Source of the DNA: Anas platyrhynchos
Taxonomy: Eukaryota; Chordata; Aves; Anseriformes; Anatidae
NCBI RefSeq assembly: GCF_047663525.1
Contig: NC_092616.1
Location: 37,501-101,500 of the forward strand
DNA length: 64,000 bases
Reading direction: 5' to 3'
Below the pieces are notes generated by a model, which searched no databases, was not told the origin of the DNA, and was given only the letters and a program-made list of their open reading frames with translations. Within the stretch, counting starts at the first letter, position 1. Each line of letters starts with the position of its first letter. Positions 34,335-43,647 of the stretch are shown one piece after another. The translations under genes and the position numbers were made by a program.

Positions 34335-34790
34335 CTGTTTTCATAGTGAAAAAAAGACACACGTACACAAAATCAAAGAAAAATGAGACCATAAAGAATG
34401 TGGGAACAATATACAGTAAATACCGTGACTGTCAAACATTCTAGAGTAATTGCGATCTGTATTTAGCAATAACAATTATTTTCTCAATCTATGCTCTTTT
34501 CAAAACTTAGGGAGTGCCAGTTTCTTTAAAAAACAAAAGGCTTCTAAACTACAATGAGAATTACAAGTTAACAAATGTTAGTGCCCCTTATTACAAATTA
34601 CAGCAATAAGCTACAAGACTGTCTGTTCTAACATTACTGACTCTGGTACCCAAGGCTCACAGAGTTTATCAAGAGCTAGATTCTAGTACATGGCTTTATT
34701 TAGGTCTCAGGGAATGTTTCTGTACTACTAGTCTTTGCGCCCATCTGCATACCTTTTTATTTTTGTATAAGCATACAAAATGTATGGGTA

Positions 34791-35849
34791 TGTAGTGGGT
34801 TTACGTGGCAAGGCTTTGGTAGCAGGGGGCCATAGGGGTGGTTTCTGTGAGAAAGATCTAGAAGCTGCCCCATGTTTGGGAAGGGCCCCATTGTTTTCCA
34901 AATCTGAGCCAATAAGCAATGTTGTTTTGCGCCTCTGTGAGAGCATATTTAAGACAGAGAAAAAACTGCTGCGCCACACAGCAGCCGGGAGAGTCAAGGG
35001 AGTGAGAAACAGCCTTGCAGGTGCCAAGGTCAGTGTAGAAGGAGGGGGAGAGGTGCTCCAGGCGCCGGAGCAGAAGTCCCCTGTGGCCTGTGGTGAGGAC
35101 CATGGTGAAGCAGGATGTCCCCCTGCAGCCCATGGAGTACCACGGTGGAGCAGGGTTTCACGTTGCAGCCCGTGGAGGAGACCACGGTGGAGCAGGTGGC
35201 CCTGCACCGATGGAGGCTGCCGCCTGTGGAAGACCCCTGCCGGAGCAGATTCCGGGCCGGACCTGTAGCCCGTGGAGAGGAGACCACGCAGGAGCAGGTG
35301 ATCTGGCAGGAGCTGCTGCCCGTAGGGGAGCCAGGCTGGAGCAGTTTTCTCCTGAGGGATGGACCCCGTGGTACGGACCCATATCTGGAGCAGTTCTGGA
35401 AGAGCTGCTGCCTGTGGGAAGCCCACGCCGGATCAGTTCGTCAAGGACTGCATCCCGTGGGTGGGACCCCACAGCACAGGGGACGAGAGTGACCGAGAAG
35501 GAGCGGCAGAGAAGAAGTGCTGTAGACTGACCATAACCCCCATTCCCCCGTTCCCCTGCGCCGCTCGGGGGGAGGAGGTGGAGGAAGGTGGATGGGGGGG
35601 AGGTGCTTTTGGTTTCTTTCCTTTGTTTCTCACTTCTCTAGCTTGTTAGTAATGAGCAATAAATCTTACTATCTGTCTTCTTATGCTGAGTCTGGTTTGC
35701 CCGTTACACTAATTATTGCGTGATTTTCTCGTCCTTATCTCAATCCTTGAGCCCCTTTCACATATTTTCTCCCCATTCCTCTTTGAGGAGGGGGAGTGAG
35801 AGAGCGGCTGTGGTGGAGCTCGGCTGCCCACTCGAGCGGAACCACGACA
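34791..35849 (+). repeat. solo-type ERV LTR in an ATG4A-like intron (about 1059 bp)
   Basis: Starts TGTAGTGGGTTTACGTGGC and ends AACCACGACA. A TATA-like ATATTTAAG lies near 34946, and AATAAA at 35659 is followed by a T/C-rich downstream region. The middle (about 35060-35460) is a GC-rich tandem of variants around GGAGCAG. No internal viral sequence is attached, so this is an LTR left after recombination. A clean target-site duplication was not found. It is antisense to the host exons. Confidence 0.8.
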
Positions 35850-35967
35850 CATACACATTGTCTTCACATCCACTTTTTAAAATTATGAATTAACATACTG
35901 CAAATTAGTGATTCAACACAGCAGAAATTTCAGTGGAAAAAACCTGAAAGTTTATGTTTGTTCTTAC

Positions 35968-36069
35968 CCATCTGGTGGATTGAATAACAGCAAGCCTTCC
36001 TGTCGAGAAAGCATCGTAGGATTCTGTGATATTCTTCTGGTTGTTTTTTGTGTTTTTCCCATTGCCAAT
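35968..36069 (-). pseudogene. ATG4A: ATG4A-like exon (DWQWEK...SIHQM)
   Basis: Acceptor TTTCCTTTCAG, donor GTAAGAA. Encodes WQWEKHKKQPEEYHRILRCF and the YSIHQM end. Phase 1 on both sides. Confidence 0.9.
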
Positions 36070-36862
36070 CTGAAAGGAAAAATTGATATAGAATAAAAAA
36101 TGGTGACGTTTTCATTACACTGATCAAATGTCTAGACAGCAGAAAGCTTTATAATGAGATGTTAAAAGACATTTCAATTCATCTCGAATATTTACATTTT
36201 GTGTAGAGCTCCTAGAATTCCAAGCTTGTTATTTATCATCAAGCTGCCCTTTATCATCATAGGCTAGATTGTCAAAACAGGGAAAATAAAACAAAACAAA
36301 AACATCAACTGCAAACATATTCTGACGGATCATGCTGCGTGTTGATAGCCATTCCAGTATCTATGAGCTTCCAAGATTATTTAAAAGTACAGGCTGTGTT
36401 TAGACCTTGTTGGATTTCTAAGCACCCATTAAATAACAACATAAGATCCATACAGAAAGTCCAAACACTCCACTGGCAGCATCCTGGGATGTGACATGCA
36501 TGCTTAAGAGCTTGCACCAGGGGGGTTTGGACCTCGTGCTGCTGACAAGTGAGGAGTGAAGAGAAGGGTAAGAGCACTGTCCCACAGTGGCAGGTTTTCC
36601 CTTGGCCTCAACTTGGGTGTTACACTAAAAGGTTTATAAAATAATGGCGACAGGATTCCCCATTTGTTCTCCTTCTATGCCTATTTCTCTGCTTCAGGCT
36701 GGGATGATTTCACCCAGCTGAATATGAATTGATTCATTAGGAACTGTTACCAGGGCATCAAAGAAAGTCTCACTAATAAATTCAGGGTTTGTGCTTTTAA
36801 TGGAGTACTTACGAAGAAGCGTCTGCAGACAATACCAAAGTTCCCTCAGGACCAGCACTCAC

Positions 36863-36961
36863 CTCTCCCTAAGTGTCTGCAGATCAGTGCTTGGGCCAGC
36901 ATCATCTGCCCGCATCGCAGCATACATCCCCAGCCAGCGTCCGACGAAGGACCCGTGCCTC
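36863..36961 (-). pseudogene. ATG4A: ATG4A-like exon with catalytic cysteine
   Basis: Encodes [20 protein letters not shown] and on to RHLGR; the Cys of WGC is the family nucleophile. Acceptor AACAG at 36962-36966, donor GTGAGT at 36862-36857. Confidence 0.9.
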
Positions 36962-37424
36962 CTGTTAGGAAAGTTCAGCACAATCAGTGCAGGCTTTCAA
37001 CTGGGTGCAGCACCACAGAGGACATTTCAGAGTGCTAGAAAACAGATAGGGCTGCTGAAGCCTCCATGAACTGTCCTACAGATAAAAGGCACAGAGCAAG
37101 ACTTTGGTTCCATGCTGTTGGTCTAATTCTAATCTCTGCATTGCACAAATGAACAAAATTCATTTATTCCTTGTGGAGCTGACTTACTCTTTTCATTCTT
37201 CAAGCAGCATTCACAAACCATTTATTGCATGCTATACAACATGATCACCTGTTTACATACAGACCTAAATAAACACTGATTTTAATAATCTTCATGTTTG
37301 CATAAACAGTTAAAATGATGCTCAAAATGCGCTAATACTCTAGAAATATTTTCCCAGCCTACTATGCCATCACTTATCTTGCTATTTAATTTAGAACAAT
37401 GCAGCAAATCTGCAGTATACTCAC

Positions 37425-37461
37425 CAATAGGCGAAAACTTTCTTCTATACGTAAACCACAG
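37425..37461 (-). pseudogene. ATG4A: ATG4A-like exon, 5' truncated (LWFTYRRKFSPIG)
   Basis: Reads LWFTYRRKFSPIG with a GTGAGT donor at 37424-37419. ATG4A similarity ends upstream of the Leu codon. Beyond it lies unrelated DNA and, at about 37551-37580, an LTR-start-like stretch (TGGCAAGGTTTTGGTAGC on the minus strand). Confidence 0.8.
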
Positions 37462-37497
37462 TAAACCACACGTGAACACACCTTGGCTTATTGTCTG

Positions 37498-37580
37498 ACT
37501 TTGGCTTATGGTGCGTCTGTTGCTGTGTCCAGCACAGTGCAGCCCCTAAATTGCTACCAAAACCTTGCCACAAACCTCAA
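37498..37580 (-). repeat. LTR 5'-end-like fragment
   Basis: On the minus strand TTTGTGGCAAGGTTTTGGTAGC matches the first bases of the LTR family at 34791 and 47762. Only a few tens of bases are convincing. It lies just upstream of the truncated first ATG4A-like segment and may mark the break. Confidence 0.45.
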
Positions 37581-38244
37581 TCCCCCTGTTAAAAGAGACC
37601 CTCTTGTTTGTTGCCCTTCTTTCGACACTCTCTAACAGTTTTATGTCTTCATACATATATATACAACAAAACATCAAAGAGCTCAGCAAGGTCCACCAAG
37701 GAAAGGAAGCAATGCAGGAGAAAGAAGACAGGACAACAGGGAGAATGGGCAGCATAAGGGAGGAGGCAGCCAGTGGCCTTAAAAACAAAGCCTAGAAAAT
37801 AACTTCCACTAGTGGGACATAGTGAATTGGAGCTCTGGGGTCTGCATCTAGAGATGTCTTTTCTATTTATCGTCTTGTTGCGGAGATGGGTCCTCTGGCT
37901 TTGGTTGTGTTTATTCATGTTGGGCAATTATCTCCCAAGAAGAACCCCCTGTTGGACAGAAAGGTAGAGGTGTGCTCCAGAAACACAGTGATGGCAAGGA
38001 GTCCTCCACTTCATTCTGGCATTTTTTTCCAGCTGGAAGCATTCCCAGTTGTCAACGGAATTGGTTTTGAGGAGTAGGAAAGACAGCATTGCTGGATTTC
38101 TGCTTTCTCCTCCATCCTATCAGACCACATCATGAGAGTTGTCTTTGTTTGATGTTCTTATGTCGCGTTCTGTTATTCTATATTTTTTTCTCTCTTATGT
38201 GATTTTATGTTCTTCTGTTACGTTATGTTCTTATGTTCACAACA

Positions 38245-38340
38245 GGACTCCTTGCCAACACCGCCTCACAGACACCTGGGCCAAAGAGCAGGGCCTTGAG
38301 CGGCTAGCTCACCATGACACAGCTCATTTCCTTCCCAGTA
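38245..38340 (+). pseudogene. small retroviral integrase remnant
   Basis: The + strand reads LTDTWAKEQGLE, matching the integrase segment IDTWAKEHGIE in the provirus at 30310-30927. Similarity fades after about 35 codons into GGGAAG/CCTTGG-rich imperfect repeats (38380-38560). Confidence 0.5.
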
Positions 38341-38915
38341 GCTGCCAGGTGCCCTCTGGGGGCATTTCGGGGCTACAGCATGGGAAGACTTCCTTGGGGT
38401 GGGAAGCCATTGGGCTAGGAAATGGGCAATGTTCCCTAGGAAGGAAATCCCTGGGAAGCAAAAGCCTTGGGATGGGAAGTCTTGAATGGGGTGGGTACCA
38501 TTCCCTGGGGAAGGAAGTGCTTGGAGAAGTCCTCCAAGAGAGGGAAATTCTTTGGGACGAGGTCTCTTTGGCTGAAGAAACGCTTCGTGTTGATGGGGCA
38601 GATTTCGTCTGGGTTGCTGGGAATGTGCCATGCGGTGAAATGGCAAGGATGGGCACTGCCGCTGAGGCCGAGAAGCTGGTCCTGGGCTGGGCAAGCCTTG
38701 GGCCGGGCAAGTGGTGGTGTGGAAGCGTCCTGGGCATGGCAAGTGCTGCGTGGGAGGGAAAGCCTGCTGGGGATGGCCAAGTCTTGCGCTGGGCAGCCTG
38801 CTTGGCTCCAAAGCCTGCAGTCCTCCCCAAGATGTCGGCGAGGGGCTGGTCAGCCGTTGGGACGGAACCTCCGTTGCCCGCGTTCCCCAAGCAACCGCCC
38901 CACTCTCCAGCCACC

Positions 38916-41023
38916 ATGGCAGGTCCAGCAGCCGGCTCCCGCTCCTCCCGGGGCTGTGGCCCTGCTGGTGAGCCCAGCGCCCCAGAGCTCAGCCCAGCGC
39001 CCTTTTTCCCACAGAGGGTTCCCCCAGACGGCTTCCGCGGCTTCTGCAGACGCAAAACTCCCCCTTCGTCGTCCCAGCCGTGCCGCCAACGGTGGCTGCC
39101 TGGCTGCTTCCCTCCCTCCCCGGAGCGATGGCGCTGCCCTTGCAGCCCCCCCAGGTACCCACCCTCCCCTCCGCACTGCCCCAGGCAACCGTCTGGCACG
39201 TGGTGCCGGGGGTCCAGGGGCAGGTGCTGCAGCTCCCCGCCAGGGTGCAGCTGCCACCTGGGGGGCACCTCCCAGCCCAGGGGCACCACCTGCAGCTTGG
39301 GCAGCTCCCCGCCGCCGCCGTGGGGCAGCTCCCTGCTGTGGGGCAGCTCCCCCACAGCGCTCCTGTGGGTGCCCCCAGTGTCTCCCAGCCCCTGCTGATG
39401 TGGACGGGGACGCTGGTGCCCCAGGATGGTGCTCCCCTCTGCTTGGGGCCCATGGCCGTGCTCCATGGGGAGCTCCTGCACCCCGCAGGCACCTGCCTGC
39501 TGCAGGCCCCTGCCTACCCCGGCCCCCCACCACCCCTCGTGCCGGGGCCTCCGCTGCGGGAGCAGGCGCTCCCCGTGCCCCGCACCCTCAGCAGCAGCCG
39601 GGGGCAGCTGCCGGAGCCCTGCTTGCATGCCGTGGGGCTCAGCGAGGACCAGGGGTCCCTGCTGCCCGGCCCCACTCCCCCCGAGCCTGCCCAGGCTCCA
39701 GCGACCGCCAGCACCCAGACGGCGACGCCCGACGGTGAGTTTGGGGCTGGTACAGCCGGCCGCTGGACGCCCCACACCCAGGAGCCATGGCAAAGCTGGC
39801 AGCGGGGGATGCTTGGGGGATTGCATTGGCTTGCTTTTTCCTCAGCGGCGACACTTGCAGAGGTGCCTGAGGAGCCCCTGGAGCTGCTGGAGCTGGGCCC
39901 CGATGCCTTCGCCGAGGCCTTTCCCCAGCTGGCAGGGGACAGCCAGCAGCTGCAGCACCTGCAGGACCAGCTCCCGGCCGACCTGGACAGCTCCGGCTTG
40001 GAGGAGCTGCTCAGCTGCCTGGATGCCGTGGAGCCCCAGGACGCCTTCGCCGCTGTCCCCAGCAGTCCTGTCCTCAAGCGCTTCCTCTCGCAGCTGCCCG
40101 ACCTCTGCGAGGACATCGAGGAGCCCAGCACACAGGGACTGGCAGCCACCAGAGCGCTGGGTGAGGTCCCCTCAAGCCCTGGGCTGCACCCCGACAAGGT
40201 GCAGGCTGGGCGGGCGCTGCAGCCCCCTGCAGCTGCTGTGCCGCCACTCAGCTCCCCCCTCAAGCCTGCAGCCCGGCCCCAGCTTAGGAGAGCCCTGCCC
40301 AAAAGGCCCCCCCTGCAGGAATTCATCCCTGCCCGCAGGAGAACCCTGCCCCAGCCTCCCTTGGCTCCCCTCAAGAGGCGCCCCGACCCTGACTGCCTCC
40401 CTGCCCGCAAGAGACCCCTGCCCCAGCCTCCCCAGGCTCCCGTCCAGAGCCCCCCCGACCCTGACTTCCTCACTGCCCTCAGGAGAGCCCTGCCCAAGCC
40501 TCGCCTGAGTCCCCTCCAGAGCCCCCCCGACCCTGCCCGCAGGAGACCCATGCCCAAGCCTCTCCCCAAAAGGCCCCCCCAGCAGGAATTCATCCCTGCC
40601 CGCAAGAGAACCCTGCCCCAGCCTCCGTTGGCTCCCCTCAAGAGGCCTCAACTTCTCCCAGCCCTCAGGAGAGCCCTGCCCAGTCCCCCTCGCAGTCCCC
40701 TCCAGAGCCCCCCGCTCTGGAGGGGACTGCCCATGGCTCTGCCCACGCAGCCGCGCACGCTGCAGCGTCCGGCGCAGCCCCGCGGGGACTACGTGCCCTG
40801 CGTGGGGCCCTGGGCGGGCGGCGACGCAGCACCCACACCGCTGGAGGAGCAGGAGTCGTCGGTGCCCATCACGCCGCAGCAGCGTCCCGAGCGGGAGCGC
40901 CTCAAGAAGCTGGCCCAGGAGGAGCGGCAGCGGGCGGCCCACCACATGAGGATCGGCCCCGGGCAATTCTTCGAGCAGCGGCAGAAGGACCACGCCAGAG
41001 CCTACTCTTACGGCTACCCGTGA
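38916..41023 (+). CDS. unrecognised proline-rich protein, possible transcription regulator
   Basis: Inferred exons 38916-38967, 39015-39734 and 39846-41023. Spliced length is 1950 nt, 649 residues plus stop. The start is an ATG in a near-perfect Kozak context (GCCACCATGG). Intron 1 is only 47 bp (GTGAGC ... TTTTTCCCACAG); intron 2 is 111 bp (GTGAGT ... TTTTCCTCAG), a multiple of three without stops, so retention also keeps frame. The N-terminal third is Pro/Leu/Gln-rich. The middle is acidic and leucine-rich (LEELLSCLDAVEPQDAF, FLSQLPDLCEDIEEP), like an activation domain. Then follow tandem Pro/Arg segments (RRTLPQPPLAPLKR-type). A conserved-looking charged C-terminus contains ERERLKKLAQEERQRAA and ends FEQRQKDHARAYSYGYP. 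I do not recognise the family. GC content is far above that of the flanking AT-rich DNA. Confidence 0.6.
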
Positions 41024-41493
41024 CCGACCTCGGGCTTCTCCTCGACGGCCCCCGCAGCACCCAGGCCTGCTCAGCACGCAGGCAGGCACAGAGACCTCTG
41101 CAGGCACCTGCTCCAGCTTCAGCCACGCTCCTCAGCCCTTGCCCCTCTCGCTTGCCCTCTCCCCTCTCTCGTGCTGGACCTACGCACTGCTTGCCACTCT
41201 CAGGGATGGGCAACGGCAAATGCCAATGGCAAATGCGCGCGCGCCTCACCCAGGAAGGTGGCAATGGCAAGCTGGGGGGATGCTGGCAGCAGCTGGGCTG
41301 GGAAAGCTTGCCCATGGCAACTGCTGCTTGGGACACCAAAGGGCTGAGAGACAAGACTTAGCTCTTCTTTCGGGGCATTGCTCTTCTTTGCTGCCTTCTG
41401 GATTACATTCCTCTCCTTAGGTGCTCACTCAGCAAGGCCTCTGCCTGCAGCTCTTCTTGCACTGGGACACCGAGGGGATCAGAACTGGGACGT

Positions 41494-41960
41494 TGTTGGG
41501 ATAGGAAATGATCAGTGGGATGGGAAGTGATGATGGGGATAGGAACTCATTGGCACGGGAAAAATGGGTTTTATTTGTATTAAATTTACAATTTTAAATT
41601 TTATTTAAATTTCTGAGTTTTATTTTTATTAAATTTAAATTTTCAAATTTTATTTAATTTACTGAGTTTTATTTTTATTAAATTTAAATTTTTAAATTTT
41701 ATTTAATGTACTGGTTGTATTATTTATTTCATGAAATCCACTTTATTGACTGTGTTGTACAGTATGGCATTGTTTCATTATTAGAAAATGATAAGTATTT
41801 ACTATTATTAATTAAACAATATTTACATATTTTATACATTATAAATTATCAATATTCTCATTTCTAATTTTGTTTGGTTTTATTCCTTTTCTACCCTATT
41901 AAACTCTCTTTATCCCAGTGCACTGGTTTGGACTTAAGTTTTCCTTCCGAGTCGTTGTGG
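41494..41960 (+). repeat. local duplication, copy A (AT-rich, LTR-tail-like)
   Basis: Contains ATCAGAACTGGGACGTTG, an AT-rich TTTTATTTAAATTT block, and a TAAACTCTCTTTATC stretch resembling the R region of the provirus LTR family. Copies B (42245-42530, continued after the insertions at 46580-46680) and C (48595-48800) share the same order. Confidence 0.7.
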
Positions 41961-42159
41961 ATTCACTCCGGATGGGGGGACATTAGCGAACGCCTGTGTG
42001 CTTCAGATCCAAGGTCACCTTTGCCCTCAACTCAAGATCCATGTTTGCATCTGTTGTCATGAAGCAATGTTAACAACTGCAACAATTAAGTTACCTCATT
42101 TATTATTTCATGTTATTTCATGATTTCAATTTCAGTTATTTCATGCAGCCCGCTCCCGC

Positions 42160-42530
42160 TGCCCATGCTCAGGCCGGGCATGGATGTGGACATGGCCAGC
42201 ACGGACGGCAGAAAATGGGTGCATGGCTGGATGGCTGGCTGGGTGGGAGTTGGGAATTCAGCCTTGGGATCAGAACTGGGAGGTTATTGGGATAGGAAAT
42301 GATCAGTGGGATGGGAAGTGATGATGGGGATAGGAACTCATTGGGATGGGAAAAATGGGTTTTATTTGTATTAAATTTACATTTTAAAATTTTATTTAAT
42401 TTACTGGGTTTTATTATTTATTTAATTAAATCCACTTTCTTGACTGTGTTTTGTGGTATGGCATTGTTTCATTATTATAAAATGATAAGTATTTAATATT
42501 ATTAATTAAACAATATTTATATATTTTATA
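42160..42530 (+). repeat. local duplication, copy B, split by CR1 elements
   Basis: Matches copies A and C from GCAGAAAATGGGTGCATGGC onward. The ancestral sequence is interrupted by a CR1 fragment (42533-42862) and by the long CR1 (about 42945-46577). The continuation ATTTCTTATTTTG appears at about 46582. Confidence 0.65.
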
Positions 42531-42532
42531 CT

Positions 42533-42862
42533 CGTAAGGGGGTGTCGAGAGGCAGGAGACCTTTTCTCCATTAACACCAGCGACAGGACCCGTGGGAACG
42601 GGCTTAAGCTGAGGCAGGGGAAATTTAGGCTTGACATAAGGAGGGGGTTCTTCACAGAGAGGGTGGTTGCACACTGGAACCTGGAACCCCAGGGAAGTGG
42701 TCACTGCACCGAGCCTGTCTGAATTTAAGAAGAGATTGGACCGTGCACTTAGTCACATGGTCTGAACTTTTGGGTAGACCTGTGCGGTGTCAAGAGTTGG
42801 ACTTGATGATCCTTAAGGGTCCCTTCCAACTCAGGATATTCTATGATTCTATGATTCTATGA
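42533..42862 (+). mobile_element. CR1 LINE 3'-end fragment
   Basis: Carries the conserved end of CR1 ORF2 (DNA for the [19 protein letters not shown] tail), the TTGGACTTGATGATCC block and the terminal ATTCTATG octamer repeats, the CR1 hallmark. 5' truncated. Confidence 0.9.
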
Positions 42863-42946
42863 TACATTATAAATTATCAATATTTATCAAATATCAAAAT
42901 ATTTATCAAATATCAAAATTATCCCCTTCCGGCCCCACCTTCCCAG

Positions 42947-43606
42947 GTGCCCTTACAAAACAGGTTTGAGGCCCTGGAGATTGAGAGACCAGCAATTGAG
43001 AGACCAGCAACTGAGGAAGAGATAGACAGTGTTCCCAGGAGGATGCCTAGGGAGAGGAGGTCGACTCCACGCATCAGGACTGCCTCCACCAAGAAAGAAA
43101 GAAGGGTGATTGTCGTGGGAGACTCTATCCTTAGGGGGACAGAGGGCCCTATTTGTCGGCCTGACCCTACCCGTAGGGAAGTCTGCTGCCTCCCTGGGGC
43201 CAGGGTCAGGGATGTTGCCAGGAAGCTCCCCAACCTGGTACGCCCCTCTGATTATTATCCTCTCCTGATAGTCCAGGCGGGCAGTGATGACATTGATGAC
43301 AGAAGCCTGAAGGCTATCAAAAGAGACTTTAGGGGGCTGGGACGGTTAGTGGACGGAGCAGGAGTGCAGGTAGTATTTTCGTCCATCCCTACGTTGACAG
43401 GGAGGGGTACGGAGAGGACAAGGAAAGCCCACCTGTTAAACACGTGGCTCCGGGGCTGGTGCCTACGCAGAAATCTTGGGTTTTTCGACCATGGGGCAGT
43501 TTACTCAGCACCTGGTCTGATGGCCGTAGACGGGTCCCTATCCTTTAGGGGAAAAAGGATCCTGGGCCAGGAGCTGGCGGGGCTCATTGATAGGGCTTTA
43601 AACTAG
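42947..43606 (+). pseudogene. CR1 ORF1, 5' truncated, esterase-like domain
   Basis: About 219 codons with no initiating ATG in the element. The SGNH/GDSL-type hydrolase fold known in CR1 ORF1 is visible: block I VVGDSILRG. Block III reads QAGSDD where a G-x-N-D is usual. Block V reads DGSLSFRGKR where D-G-x-H is expected. The catalytic His is therefore not in place and the Asn is replaced. It ends TAG just upstream of ORF2. Confidence 0.8.
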
Positions 43607-43647
43607 GTAAGAAGGGGGATGGGGCTGAAGCAAGGACTGTTGGGGCT

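Larger units (their letters stand above)
30922..37461 (-). pseudogene. ATG4A: ATG4A-like autophagy cysteine protease, truncated at both ends
   Basis: Eight minus-strand segments, in order, match the ATG4A family (cysteine protease that processes and delipidates ATG8/LC3-type proteins in the cytosol). Segments: 37461-37425, 36961-36863, 36069-35968, 34334-34262, 32932-32853, 32314-32127, 32017-31939, 31037-30922. Intron phases agree throughout. The catalytic Cys context ([12 protein letters not shown]) and the Asp-x-His motif (LDPHTT) are kept, and I see no stop in any exon. Broken parts: the N-terminal exon(s) and the 5' part of the first segment are absent, the donor after 32853 reads GG instead of GT, and the last exon is cut by a retroviral integrase. 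It is most like ATG4A because of TQSFVDSEENGTVDDESFHC. It could still be a transcribed fusion gene. Confidence 0.88.

Noticed and set aside
34770..35870. Target-site duplication around the solo-type LTR
   Set aside because: Flanks (GGGTA and CATAC) do not match; a boundary shift of a few bases did not give a convincing 4-6 bp repeat.
38851..38905. RFX X-box-like half sites (GTTGCC and AGCAAC) upstream of the unrecognised gene
   Set aside because: The half-sites are separated by about 11 bases, too far for the usual X-box spacing.
38139..39398. 419-codon + frame over an integrase remnant and GGGAAG repeats
   Set aside because: Composite: it starts in AT-rich DNA, crosses an ERV remnant and then overlaps the first exon of the unrecognised gene in a different frame.
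38324..39826. 500-codon minus-strand frame
   Set aside because: High-GC shadow of the + strand gene. The + strand has the Kozak start and phase-compatible introns.
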